NCBI GenBank assembly: GCA_022560025.1
Contig: JAFISE010000069.1
Location: 92,298-156,297, forward strand
DNA length: 64,000 nt
Source: Stagonosporopsis chrysanthemi
Taxonomy: Eukaryota > Ascomycota > Dothideomycetes > Pleosporales > Didymellaceae
Direction of reading: 5' to 3'
Positions within the stretch are counted from its first letter, which is position 1. Every line of letters starts with the position of its first letter. The notes beneath the pieces were generated by a model. It saw only the letters and a list, made by a program, of their open reading frames with translations. It made no database searches and was not told the origin of the DNA. This document shows, piece by piece, positions 9,431 to 19,800 of the stretch. The translations under genes were made by a program, and so were the position numbers.

Positions 9431-11260
9431 ATGTTCTGGCGCAAGAACCAGCGCTCGCCTTCACTGCCACGCTTGACCAGCTCTATCCCCGAGATGGAGC
9501 GCCACCTAACGAACATGGACTCAGCTACTTCCTCTTCTCGCGCTGGCAAGATTGACGGCTCTTCTACTACACCTAAGGACATCCTGGCTGCGCCAAATCA
9601 AGCTCAAGATCACGGTGAGGTGCAAGCTGTTGGCTCGAACAACAACCCTGTCTCGGAACAGGCTCAAGTACAAGCAGCTGTTGCCGAACATGCCTCCAAG
9701 GCCTCCAAGTCTCCGACATTCAAGAAAGGCCCGGCTCCAAAGTCATTCAGCTACGTCCGTAGCAAAGCTCAACGATCGAGATCACGTTTTCTCGCACTCG
9801 CTACCTGCCTCTCATTCCTGCTCATCCAAGTACTTGGCGTAGGATTTGGCTTACGCCTCATCAATGGCTACGTAGAGCCTCGTTATCAAGAAGCTGAGGT
9901 AAAATTGGAAGCAGCATGGACCGACCTGGCTAGGGATCGTGTCGTGCCTCGCAAGCTTGACACTCTTTTGAGCACCACGATGGAGCGACGATATCAGGAG
10001 AGTTATGAGGCCTGTCTGGCTCGTGGACTATTCCGTGCCAACAAGGTCTTCCTGGGTTGGGACTTCACGCCCTATCCGAACGCGCGAAACCATACCATGG
10101 ACTGGGTGATGGACAACTGCGATCGACTGCACTACACACCTGCAGTGGTTACGCCAGACACATCCAAGTTTCTTGCAATGGTTAACAGGCTTCGTGAGTC
10201 TGCTCAAGTTCTCTCGGCACTGTTCAAGCGCAGGGTTGCGTTGCTACGTAACAAGGTTCGTGGTGACGGACAGTCGCTTGCTGCAGAGCAACCTGTTCTG
10301 TTCTCAAGCCGTAACACAACAATCCGCTCCGAGATGCCCCAGAAGATGCCTTTTGGCTTCAGCATGGACTGCGAAGGACGTACTCGCTGCCGCCTGGTCC
10401 ATTCAGGACCAGAACGCTTGCTTGCCGACGAGAAGAAGACACTCGAGATAATCGCTACGTTAGACAGCAAGTTGCGCCCACGGCCCTTACAGCTCAAGAG
10501 AATCTTGCACATCAACGGCCAGATCACTTCACTGTTGACTTTTTTTCAGAACGTGCTATTGATGTGCTACCTGATTATGGTATGTCTGTCTTGTCCTCAT
10601 CCTCTGCCGCGAGCTGCACTGGCACCAAAAACTTCAATGACTGCGCACATCCGGCTGCTACTCTACAGCGTTTTCACCAACTTGACACACGGAGAAAAGC
10701 TTGCCCTTGGACTCACCGTCAACACCGCGCTGTACGCTCTCTTGCACCACGAGTTCGACTTCATCACATCAGAGTTCGATCTCCTGCTCTTCCCGGTCGG
10801 TCTAGGCTTCTGTGCTTTCCACGCTCCTCAGATTTTGGCGTTCTTCGTCAATCCTAGCCCAGGCGCTACCGAGACATTCCTCAACTTCTACCGTACGGCA
10901 CATGAGCTGTGTCTCATCGCACAGGACGAAATTGTCCCCGACTTGACGCCCAAGGAAGATTGCTGCGACCTACGATGCGCCCCAGCTGCGTCTTCTCCAC
11001 TCAAGCCCGCCTCCAAGATCGGCGCCCGTTTCATCTCCCCACTGACGTCGATCTCCGAGGACCTCCAGCAGGAGCGCGAGACCATGCACGCGGAGCAGGA
11101 CAAGCCCCGCAACGATGTTGAGCCTCGATACGGATACGCGACGGATACCGACTCAGAGTACGATTCTGATGTTCATCACGCTAGCTATGTTGATCTCACT
11201 GATGGTGGTTCGCCTACCGTTTTTGAGGACGGGGAGGAGTGGGCTGTTGTCGAGGAATGA
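9431..11260 (+). CDS. Predicted multi-pass membrane protein, unknown function
   Basis: A single-exon frame of 609 residues. The first ~110 residues are serine-rich, disordered and basic near the end (RSKAQRSRSRF), suggesting a cytosolic N-terminus. A hydrophobic helix follows at about residues 118-142 (LALATCLSFLLIQVLGVGF). A soluble domain with conserved-looking cysteines (YEACLARG, DNCDRLHY, CEGRTRC) spans about 150-350. Further hydrophobic segments lie near 365-390 and 425-475. The tail is acidic (DTDSEYDSDVHH). I do not recognise the family. A perfect-looking donor GTATGT at 10580 was considered, but splicing it to the nearest good acceptor breaks the frame of the second membrane region, so no intron is called. 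Confidence 0.7.
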   Translation: MFWRKNQRSPSLPRLTSSIPEMERHLTNMDSATSSSRAGKIDGSSTTPKDILAAPNQAQDHGEVQAVGSNNNPVSEQAQVQAAVAEHASKASKSPTFKKGPAPKSFSYVRSKAQRSRSRFLALATCLSFLLIQVLGVGFGLRLINGYVEPRYQEAEVKLEAAWTDLARDRVVPRKLDTLLSTTMERRYQESYEACLARGLFRANKVFLGWDFTPYPNARNHTMDWVMDNCDRLHYTPAVVTPDTSKFLAMVNRLRESAQVLSALFKRRVALLRNKVRGDGQSLAAEQPVLFSSRNTTIRSEMPQKMPFGFSMDCEGRTRCRLVHSGPERLLADEKKTLEIIATLDSKLRPRPLQLKRILHINGQITSLLTFFQNVLLMCYLIMVCLSCPHPLPRAALAPKTSMTAHIRLLLYSVFTNLTHGEKLALGLTVNTALYALLHHEFDFITSEFDLLLFPVGLGFCAFHAPQILAFFVNPSPGATETFLNFYRTAHELCLIAQDEIVPDLTPKEDCCDLRCAPAASSPLKPASKIGARFISPLTSISEDLQQERETMHAEQDKPRNDVEPRYGYATDTDSEYDSDVHHASYVDLTDGGSPTVFEDGEEWAVVEE

Positions 11261-11652
11261 AGGGCGGTGGCTAAGCTCGGACGTTGACGTTTCATCTGAG
11301 AAGGTAGATGACCGTGACGAGAAGCAGCGTTCCACATGTGAGATCGCTCCTAGACGTGGAACAAGTCTAGCGGAGCATATGATAATGATGACAACGATCG
11401 TAATGTGCATGTCTACGCAGTTAGAACTGATAGAGATAAATGAAAACTACTTCCAGTACGTGACCATGTTCATTCCCAGTACAATCGTGATGCTTCCAAA
11501 TAGACTCAATGGGAGACATAGAGACCGATTCCGCCATGCTGTGCATGCCATGAGGTTGCCGTCTCGTACACATAGACTCCGACTTGCGTAGATATGCGAG
11601 CCGACCGATTTCCTTCGCCAGTACTAGGTCCAAACTCTCCCCTCAACCACCC
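11261..11652. other. Convergent 3' region
   Basis: About 390 bases between two genes that converge. It should contain both 3' ends; no gene or specific terminator structure is recognised. Confidence 0.5.
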
Positions 11653-13545
11653 TCAAAGCCCCCTCCTCTCCGAAGGGAACGGCCTCCTATACTCCTGCTT
11701 TACCACCCCTCCCCCCGTCATCGCAGTCCCAACTGCACCTTTCCCACCGCCTAGCCCTCCTGCGATACCACCGCCACCCCTCATACCACCACTCTTATAC
11801 CTCCCCCACGCATCCACCATCGGCCGTCCAGTAACCCCATTGAACAAGGGCCGCGAGAAGTTTGGCTTCCCCTGCTTCTCCTTCTCCTTCCTGCGCGCCA
11901 GCCCCAGGGCACGCATCTGCTCCTCCTCCGCTTCCTCAGCGCGCTGGCGTTTCTCCTCCGCAAGCTTCTCCGCCGCGACGGCGTCGCTGCGCACCGCGCG
12001 GCCGATGAGGCCGTCGCCCAGGGGCTGGGCAATGGCAGGGAGGACGAAGGCATTGTATGTATACTCCTCGTCTTCATCTTGCTGCAAGCACCCAGCCTGA
12101 GCGTCAGTGGACTGGGAACAAGGGGGCGAGACAATAGCGCCCGTCTTGTCCCGCACCGGCACAACGGGGTTCTGGAACAGGCCGGCTTCCTGCACGCGCA
12201 GACCCAGCGGCATACCCTGTTTCGGGCGCACGTAGACAAAGGGCTCGATGCTGAGGGCGTGGGCGCGCGCCTTGTAAAGTGCTTTGCTGATGTCGAAGCG
12301 CTCTTCCCAGGAGAGCAGGGTGAGGTCGCGGAAGGCGTGGCGGAAGGCGCGCCAGGCGGTTGCGAAGGGCGAGTTCATGGGCGCGAGGAGGGATTTGTAG
12401 GGGATGGCGGCGGAGGGGGTTGGTGCGGAGAGGACGGAGCGGGGAGGTGCTGCTTCGGGGTGGGGGGTGGAGGGCTGCAGGATGGGTACGGGGAGGTACG
12501 TGGCACCGCCATATTGAAGCGAGGGTTGGTCGTCGTCGAGGTCCTGGGCTGTGGTCTCGTGGAAGGTGGCATTGAAGTCGAACAGGGCTTGGATGCAGGC
12601 TTCGCTCGAGCTTGTTGCTGTTCCCGCGCCGCCGGGAGGGAAGTACTCAACGAACGTGCAGTAGACCTGTGGCTTGATGTGGCTCTCAAGGATGCTGAGA
12701 CGGTAACGAGCAATCTCGTTTGTGCGGAGGCTGCAGCGCGTGAGCACGATTTTGTACTCGAAGCCGGTGCTGTCGAGGTAATAGTGGTATAGATCTTTGA
12801 GAGAGGGATTCTTAGCTGGGGCTTCGGAAACAAGAGACTCGGGCTGAAATGAAGCGGTGCTCAGAGCGTGTGAAGATGCTGATGCGGAGGGCGAGGCAGC
12901 CTCGACGTTCGAGGTGAAGGAATGCGTGGCTGACGGCGCAGAGGAGGTGGCATGATCAGTCTTCGCTTGCTCGGCCTTCTTCTTCTTCGCCGCCTGCTCT
13001 TCAGCTCTCTTCGCCTTGGCCGCTTCTCGCTTTTCTCTCTTCTGCTTCAAATCGTCCGCAGCAGATACGAACGGGACGTTGACCGCGTCACCGAAGAAAA
13101 AGCTCTTCGACTGCTTGGGCTTACGAACAACTACACGAGGCCGGGACTTGGACGTACCTGTGCCCGTAGCCTTCTTCGCCTCTTCGCAACCGTCATTGAA
13201 CTTCTTCGCGTCAGTCAACAGCCCCGTTCTCTCCATCTCTTTGATTGCAAGCCTCTGCTTCCATTTGAACTCCCACGTGTATTGTTTTTCAGCGAGCTTC
13301 CTTCCCTTGTGCAGGCTGTCTTCAAGCCAGTCGTAGGTGACAACAAATGCTCCGACCTCGATTGCTGCTTGTACTGCATCCGATGCAGCCTTCCAGGCAT
13401 CTTTCCCGGCAATGAGGTGGGTGATGCCCTCGCGTACGCTGGTAGAGTATCGACCGCCGTTGGCCTCGATCCATTTCTTGAGCTGGCTGTGTTCGTGATC
13501 AAAAGTGCCAGTCACAGCGATGACAAGATTCTTAAGGGCGCCCAT
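11653..13545 (-). CDS. BRCT-domain protein with a probable WGR-like domain
   Basis: The 630-residue frame starts at the ATG at 13545-13543 (MGALKNLVIAVTGTF), directly before the BRCT domain; an upstream in-frame start at 13719 would add 58 residues with no domain character. The BRCT domain covers residues ~4-85 (VTGTFDHEHSQLKKWIEANGG, THLIAG, VTYDWLEDSL). A lysine/alanine coiled region (about 170-195) and a serine-rich linker follow. A WGR-like block (FEYKIVLTRCSLRTNEIARY) and a helical region resemble the WGR plus regulatory helices of poly(ADP-ribose) polymerases, but I see no ADP-ribosyltransferase signature. This suggests a DNA-damage or chromatin protein that kept the PARP-like accessory parts. 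The WGR call is inference; the BRCT call is firm. Confidence 0.75.
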   Translation of the reverse strand: MGALKNLVIAVTGTFDHEHSQLKKWIEANGGRYSTSVREGITHLIAGKDAWKAASDAVQAAIEVGAFVVTYDWLEDSLHKGRKLAEKQYTWEFKWKQRLAIKEMERTGLLTDAKKFNDGCEEAKKATGTGTSKSRPRVVVRKPKQSKSFFFGDAVNVPFVSAADDLKQKREKREAAKAKRAEEQAAKKKKAEQAKTDHATSSAPSATHSFTSNVEAASPSASASSHALSTASFQPESLVSEAPAKNPSLKDLYHYYLDSTGFEYKIVLTRCSLRTNEIARYRLSILESHIKPQVYCTFVEYFPPGGAGTATSSSEACIQALFDFNATFHETTAQDLDDDQPSLQYGGATYLPVPILQPSTPHPEAAPPRSVLSAPTPSAAIPYKSLLAPMNSPFATAWRAFRHAFRDLTLLSWEERFDISKALYKARAHALSIEPFVYVRPKQGMPLGLRVQEAGLFQNPVVPVRDKTGAIVSPPCSQSTDAQAGCLQQDEDEEYTYNAFVLPAIAQPLGDGLIGRAVRSDAVAAEKLAEEKRQRAEEAEEEQMRALGLARRKEKEKQGKPNFSRPLFNGVTGRPMVDAWGRYKSGGMRGGGGIAGGLGGGKGAVGTAMTGGGVVKQEYRRPFPSERRGL

Positions 13546-14016
13546 GACAAGCCTTGTCGAAGCCGTTCCTGCAAATGAAATCAAGGGACGAACCGGAGAC
13601 CGAAGTCGAAATTGCGGCTGCGCGTGGATGATGTTGATTTTGGGGTGACGATTGGCAATACCACCAGAAATGCGGGTGGTGGCTTTTATACAAGGCAACA
13701 GCTCTGCGATAACCAGCACGCTTTACTTCTTGGTGGAGTATCAGCTTTAGAGTGAGACAGATTCTGATCGCGCAAGATCAACGCAACGACGAGTGAGAGA
13801 AAGGTCGGCGACTGCGTCCGCGCTGCGCAGATTTCGCTGATATCATACCCATCTATCAGTACAATCAGCGTAGAGGAATCGCCAGTGCGCATTATGCTGG
13901 GAGACGCGATGTTCAGGGCGTACTTGTCCCCGAGGTGTGGAAGAAATTTTGGTGTGATGCTTCTCGGCCAGTTTGTTGTAGGACGCAGACTAGTGATTCG
14001 AAATCTATCCTACCAT
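13546..14016. other. Intergenic region between trpC and the BRCT gene
   Basis: About 470 bases between two minus-strand genes. It holds the trpC 3' end and the BRCT gene promoter. The extended BRCT frame up to 13719 overlaps it but shows no domain. No other feature is seen. Confidence 0.5.
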
Positions 14017-16332
14017 CTAGTTCTTCGCCGCCTTGATGAAGGCGCGTATCTTGTCCAAGCTCTGCTGCCCGTCGTCCCCTTCAACTCCGCTGCTGACGTC
14101 GACCGCTTTGACTCTTTCCCGGTACTCACCAAGGCCGCCTAGCATCGATTGCACATTGTCAGCGTTCAAACCTCCAGCAAAGATAATCTTCAAGCCCTCA
14201 TCCTTCTCCAAAACAGCTTTGACTTCTGACAGGTCGAGCTGCTTACCAGAGCCTCCTGACCCTGCGTCAAGAAGGGGCAAAGCATGGTGACCGCGATTTC
14301 CGATGCCATGGTCGTGAGGGTTGAACGCCTTGATCACTGGCACCGGAATGAGCTTAGCCCACTCGATAGGTTCTTGGCCATGAAGCTGTACGATGTCCAG
14401 GTTCAGCAATCGCTGCTGCTCCAGTACATACTCCAGGGACTGGTTGCGGAATACACCGACGAGCAGAGCTCGGTCATTGACAGAAATGAGTCTTTGTGCG
14501 GCGTGGTCGAAATAATCAGTAGCAGACTTGTTATCTGCCAACAACCCAGACTTCGTCACCTGCGGTTTTCTGGTCTTGTGCACTGTTTCTGAAATTGCCA
14601 GGGCTATTTCAGCAGAGACCGTACGCTTGGTACCGATCGCCAGGATCATACCGATAAGGTCAGCGCCGGCCTCAATTGCTGTCTTTGCAGCCTCAGCACT
14701 GCGTGTCCCGCAAATCTTGACCATGGGTGTCGAAGAAGCTCGCAAAGGCTTCGCTGTTGTGCCGCCAAGAAGCTCGACAATGAACTCGGCTGTATTGGAG
14801 GCTCGCATGAGCGCTTCACCAACCAGAACTGCGCCGACGCCGTTCTCCACGTAAGGTTCGACGTCCTTAGGGCCAGCGATTCCACTCAGAGCGCAGACAA
14901 TGATGTCCTTTGTGACCATGCTCATGAGACGGCTAGTGGTGTCCATGTCGACCTCGAAGTTTACGAGGTTACGGTTGTTGACACCAATAACCTTCGAACC
15001 AAGCTTCACGGCAATTTCCATCTCTTCAACGTTGTTGACTTCAACAAGAGGCTCCATGCCAAGTGACTGGGAATACTTGTAGAGCCTTTCGAGAAGCTCC
15101 TGGTCTAGCATCTTGACGATCAGAAGCACTGTATCCGCACCCGCCAGTCTGGCCTCCAAGATCTGGTATTCGTCGAAGATGAACTCCTTGCGCAGAACTG
15201 CAGGCCTATTTGGCATACCTTCGAGACTTTGGCGTACAGCTTTGAGATCATCTATATTGCCCTTGAACCACTCAGGCTCGGTCAAGACCGAAATTGTGCT
15301 AGCTCCAGCCTTTGCGTATGTTCTTGCTTGAGCAGGCGCGCAAGTGGACAAGGAAATTATGCCCTTTGATGGTGATGCGCGCTTGATCTCAGCCATGAGA
15401 GACAGACGGTAAGGCGACTGACGGAGACGTTCGGGGAAGTTGATTTGCGGCGGCGCAAGATTTAGATCGTAGGAAGCCTGGAGGTCGCTCGGCCGCTGTG
15501 ATGGTATCTTCTTCTGCTCAGCGACGGCCGCCTTACGATGCGCATATATCTTGTCCAAAATGGAGGTCTGCTTGTCCTTCTTAGAGCCGTTGGTAGCACC
15601 ATTTGTCTCAGCGCCAATTGCTTTTGCGTGCGCCTCCTTCTGCAGCTTCTCGTTTTCTGCCCAGGTTCCACCCTGCATCTGAAGGAAGTTCCTGAACATG
15701 ATGCGTCCGTCTTCTGTCAAGATACTCTCTGGGTGAAATTGCACACCTTCAATGACGAATTCCTTATGGCGCACGCCCATGATGACCTCCTTGACGTCTG
15801 AGTCGGGGTTTGCAGGGATGGTAGAAGTAACTTCCAGACACTCAGGCAGTGTGGCATGGGTGCCAGCAAGCGAGTGGTATCTGGTGACTGGGACCTTTTG
15901 GGTAACACCAACGTAAACGCCCTTGCCATCGTGGGTGAGAGGAGAAGTCTTGCCGTGCAAGATCTGGCCAGTCACATCTACGGTGCCGCCAAAGGAGTAG
16001 AAGATGCATTGTTCTCCCATGCAAACACCGAAAATGGGAATCTTTCCGGCAAAGTGTTGGATTGCGGCGTTGCTGATTCCGGCATCTTTGGTAGGGTGCC
16101 CTGGCCCAGGGCTGACGACTAGTTGTGTTGGGTTCTTCGCGATTAGGTCGTCAAGGGTGACCTCGTCGTTGCGGTATACGGTGACGTTTGCGCCTTCGAA
16201 GACGAGGTACTGGTAGACGTTCCAGGTGAATGAGTCGTAATTGTCAATGAGGATGACATTGGAGGCAGTCGATATCGGCGGGGATGGGTTGGGATGGCGG
16301 GGCGAGTGGTCGATCAAAGCGAGTGAAGACAT
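14017..16332 (-). CDS. trpC: Trifunctional tryptophan biosynthesis protein TrpC (GATase / IGPS / PRAI)
   Basis: One polypeptide carries three activities of tryptophan synthesis: glutamine amidotransferase of anthranilate synthase, indole-3-glycerol-phosphate synthase and phosphoribosylanthranilate isomerase. No intron; 771 residues from the ATG at 16332-16330 (MSSLALID), typical for ascomycetes. A longer frame up to 16608 adds 92 residues with no domain. The amidotransferase covers about residues 25-220, with the nucleophile in GVCMGEQ and the histidine/glutamate in FHPES. IGPS spans about 250-510 ([20 protein letters not shown]) and the isomerase about 540-771 ([20 protein letters not shown]). 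The upstream region carries a Gcn4/CPC1-type site, as expected for amino-acid control. Confidence 0.96.
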   Translation of the reverse strand: MSSLALIDHSPRHPNPSPPISTASNVILIDNYDSFTWNVYQYLVFEGANVTVYRNDEVTLDDLIAKNPTQLVVSPGPGHPTKDAGISNAAIQHFAGKIPIFGVCMGEQCIFYSFGGTVDVTGQILHGKTSPLTHDGKGVYVGVTQKVPVTRYHSLAGTHATLPECLEVTSTIPANPDSDVKEVIMGVRHKEFVIEGVQFHPESILTEDGRIMFRNFLQMQGGTWAENEKLQKEAHAKAIGAETNGATNGSKKDKQTSILDKIYAHRKAAVAEQKKIPSQRPSDLQASYDLNLAPPQINFPERLRQSPYRLSLMAEIKRASPSKGIISLSTCAPAQARTYAKAGASTISVLTEPEWFKGNIDDLKAVRQSLEGMPNRPAVLRKEFIFDEYQILEARLAGADTVLLIVKMLDQELLERLYKYSQSLGMEPLVEVNNVEEMEIAVKLGSKVIGVNNRNLVNFEVDMDTTSRLMSMVTKDIIVCALSGIAGPKDVEPYVENGVGAVLVGEALMRASNTAEFIVELLGGTTAKPLRASSTPMVKICGTRSAEAAKTAIEAGADLIGMILAIGTKRTVSAEIALAISETVHKTRKPQVTKSGLLADNKSATDYFDHAAQRLISVNDRALLVGVFRNQSLEYVLEQQRLLNLDIVQLHGQEPIEWAKLIPVPVIKAFNPHDHGIGNRGHHALPLLDAGSGGSGKQLDLSEVKAVLEKDEGLKIIFAGGLNADNVQSMLGGLGEYRERVKAVDVSSGVEGDDGQQSLDKIRAFIKAAKN

Positions 16333-16596
16333 ATTGACGGTGCACGCAACGCGGAGAGCTCCTGAAGGTTCAGTATTTGTCTTCTGGACTGTGGCTGTGG
16401 CTGTACTGTAGTGGCTGTGACTTTCTTTGTCGAATGCTGTGGGCGACGAGGGCTGGTGGGGCGTGCAGTCGAGCAGTGACTTCTCAGGGCTGGAGAGAGA
16501 CCGCAATGCGCAGCGTGAAGCTCCAAGATATATACGCGACCGCTTGAGTAAGGGAGGAGAGCTTGCCCGGGGGTCGTGTGCGGCGTGGGAGGAAAG

Positions 16597-16603
16597 TGAC
16601 TCA
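16597..16603. promoter_or_regulatory. Gcn4/CPC1 (AP-1-like) site upstream of trpC
   Basis: TGACTCA is a perfect match to the palindromic Gcn4/CPC1 binding core. It lies 265 bases upstream of the trpC start codon. A 6-of-7 half match, TGAGTC, lies at 16614-16619. The same gap also serves nup188 in the other direction. Binding is inferred from the known cross-pathway control of trp genes. Confidence 0.7.
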
Positions 16604-16812
16604 GTCAATTTATTGAGTCCTCATTGCGGAGGGCGGGCGGAAGTGCATCGGCGCTTTGAGCTCTCATTCGCCGACGATCGAAAGTCGCAGCGCGAAGCTC
16701 TGCGCGCGACCTTCATCAAGCCAAACATTTCGGCCTCTCCCTGCCTACACACTCCACCCGCCTTAATGGCCTTTGGCTAGCTGACTGCCTCACCGCGCAC
16801 CGCAGCGCTATC

Positions 16813-19800
16813 ATGGCCCCCATCCAATCGACCGAATTCGACCTGTCCAAGTGCCTCAAGGGCGAGCAGCAGCTTGTGTATGTTTACCATGACGAACACC
16901 AGGTCATGAGACATGGATTAATGAGTGCAGAACCTGGGACATCGCATATCGAGCCCTCTGCGAACCCCAGACCGCGTCGAGGAGCGAAGCCTTACGCGAC
17001 TTTCTCACATCGAAAGAGAACGTTGAGATTCTGAGCCGGCCCTGGAAACCTTTCGCAGACCCATCGCCGCAGGAGAAGAGCAAGTTCGAGTCTACAGTCG
17101 CTCCAATCAGCGTGACGCCCGCTCAAAATGGACACTACAGCATAGACGAGATCAAGGAGGACAGTCTTTGGCTGTCGAAGCAGGCACGGATATCAGAGTA
17201 CGCGGCGCTACAGCTGGTCGCGCAGGAATGGCAGAGTAGGCCGACTGTGCAGCTGCTAAGCGGACTGACCGAAGAAGAGGCGCTGAGCGTTCAAGACGCC
17301 GCTGGTCTTGCCAACTTCGGCGTATCGACTTTCGTCCCTAATTCCTCCATCCTCACCACGCCACTGGCGGCGAGATCCACCCAGTTCGATACTCAAGACC
17401 AGCGCAGGTTGCGCGTAATCGACATCTACTACTCGACATGCGCCGCCATTATTCGCATCAGTCAACTGCTCATCTCGTGGGGTGCTGCACCGCAGTTGCG
17501 CAGCCAGACAATCTACGGTAACAACTACCATACCGTAGGCGCTGGGTGGATCGAGGAGCTTGGACAGAGAATCACAGCAGCGCAGAGCGGCGGTGCTGCG
17601 ACAGCACTCGACCAGTGTCTACAGGCCGTGCAGAAGAGGTGTGAGGCGATGGATAATGACTACTCATGGGATGTCGCCGAATCCATCATCGAAACTGCAT
17701 CCGAGAAATGGGTGACAGCGCAGACCGTGGAGCTCCTGCATTTGCTTCACCTGGCGCATGTGCATGCTGATGTAGTGACGAAGGGTTTCGTTCCCGCGGC
17801 TACCATCGAGGAGTGGCTCACGACTTTTATTACGCGCGGTTTCTTCAGAGAGTTTCCGGTTGTCACTCCCCGTCAGGAGCCGCTTGTACCTGTCATTCAG
17901 CTGTTAACCTCTCTTATTTCTCTGGCGATCCTGAAAATCGACATTATCGTGAACGACCTCGGTTCAGGTAACTTCAGAAACTGGGAAACATCTTCCTACA
18001 TTCTCAACACCGGTGTTGTCGAAACTATCACCAACATATTCGGCGAAGCACGAATGTTGGGACCCAGCCCTGCAATACCACCAATGTTTGCATGGTCCAT
18101 CATAGTCTTGCAGCTCAACATCAGAGCAGATGAAGAAGAGCAAGAACGAGAGCTTTTGCTCGATTCGCCCGACCCATCGCAAAGGCCTCTACCTGAACCT
18201 TCCGCTATCGAGGAGTCAGCCATGGTTATCAGCCGCCTTGAAGGCTCAGAGTTATTTGATGGGAAGCCTCCTCACCAAGAACTCGCTGAGGCTAGCGCAG
18301 CTGCCGGTATCATGCTCATCATAGACCAGTTAGTCGACACTGGTCTAACAGCATTCGGCACCTCGGTCGATCAGATCTCACGAGATCGACTTCGACTATC
18401 CTTCATGCAGGTACTTCGCGCTGCACTTGGCAGCGACGTTGTTGTCTACCAACCGGAAATCATCGTCACAGCGTACTCCATCCTAGGAGGTGACAGGTCT
18501 TTCCGTGCCTGGGCTGGCAAGGGAACATTTCATCAGGCTGATCCAGTCGTATCATTCTTCTTAGAAGACGAAGATGTCTTGAGGCCTCTGCTTCTGGAAG
18601 AAGCACGTGTCCGCTACCCCTATGAGTCAACGCCGTTCCTCAAATTCTTCAGTGTTCTTACGCGTGGCGACAAGACCGTACAGAACGGTCTACCAACGTT
18701 TGTCGAGAGTCTGACTGAAACCCATCGGTTGATGCAACAGCTTCCAATGGGGTTCACAGGCTATGCTTTAACGCGCGAGGAAGAGAACGCAAACTGGGTT
18801 GTGCTGACTGCAGATCTACCCTTGTTCTCTTCGGGTTCCGCTTTGGGCTTCCAAAGTCAACGCGGTTTGCTGACATCCTCCATTGCTCAACACAATGAAG
18901 GTCTTTTGACCATTCCTGCTGGAACTGAAGGCATATTCGTCACTACTGAAAGTCAACCTTATGTGGCAGTGTGGCATTATCAGCACTCGACCCTGACGTA
19001 TCTGGTCCAGCTGCTCTCGTCGTATCCTAGTGGCAGCGACCGAGTCGAATACACCACTCAAGAGCCTGCCACGAAGGAGAATGCGGTTGAGATAGTTGGC
19101 CTTTTCGCAGACTTGCTCCATTCATCACTGCACTCATCGGATGGAGTCTGCTCTGGGGAGCTACTTGAGGCTTTGGGTATCAACACCAACGGAACTCAAG
19201 ACACTGTCAGCATCGTGCTCGCTGTATTCGAGGAGGAACTGCTCCGATTATGCCAAGAACCCGGCAACGAATCATCGCTCGAGCTACTTGTCAACTGCAC
19301 CCATTTCCTCGAAGCGTTAGTGCTAATTGCACCAAACAGAGTTTGGCCTTTCCTCGCACGAAGCCGACTGCTTGAAGGAGATGGCAAGGGCGGTAGTCTT
19401 GCTGCTATCCTCATAGGCACTGAGATGGTCATTGGGCGATATGACTTCCTCATTGGTTGTATAAGATTGTATGACAGTCTGGTAACGGATGCTGTTGACC
19501 GTTCCGTCGCTCGCAAGCACCCAAGCAAAGCACTCAGCCGCTTCAACGCATCCCATGTTGCAGAAAGCGGTACCTCTGACAAAATCATGAGCACCGCGCT
19601 TTTTACATTTGGTCGCACACTTGCCAGCATATACGAGAGCTCGCTCAGCTGGAGGTACACACGACCGGACCACCGCCCGGAGATCAACGTCGCGATCTGC
19701 AATGTTTTTACCAAGATCTTAAAGCTTGCTCACGGTGTAGACGACTCGCCACAGCTCTCCACGAAGCTCACGAAGCTTGTTGCGCCTATCGCAGAATACA

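Noticed and set aside
10580..10668. Possible intron (GTATGT...CTACAG) in the membrane protein gene
   Set aside because: It is 89 nt long and would throw the clearly hydrophobic downstream frame out of phase.
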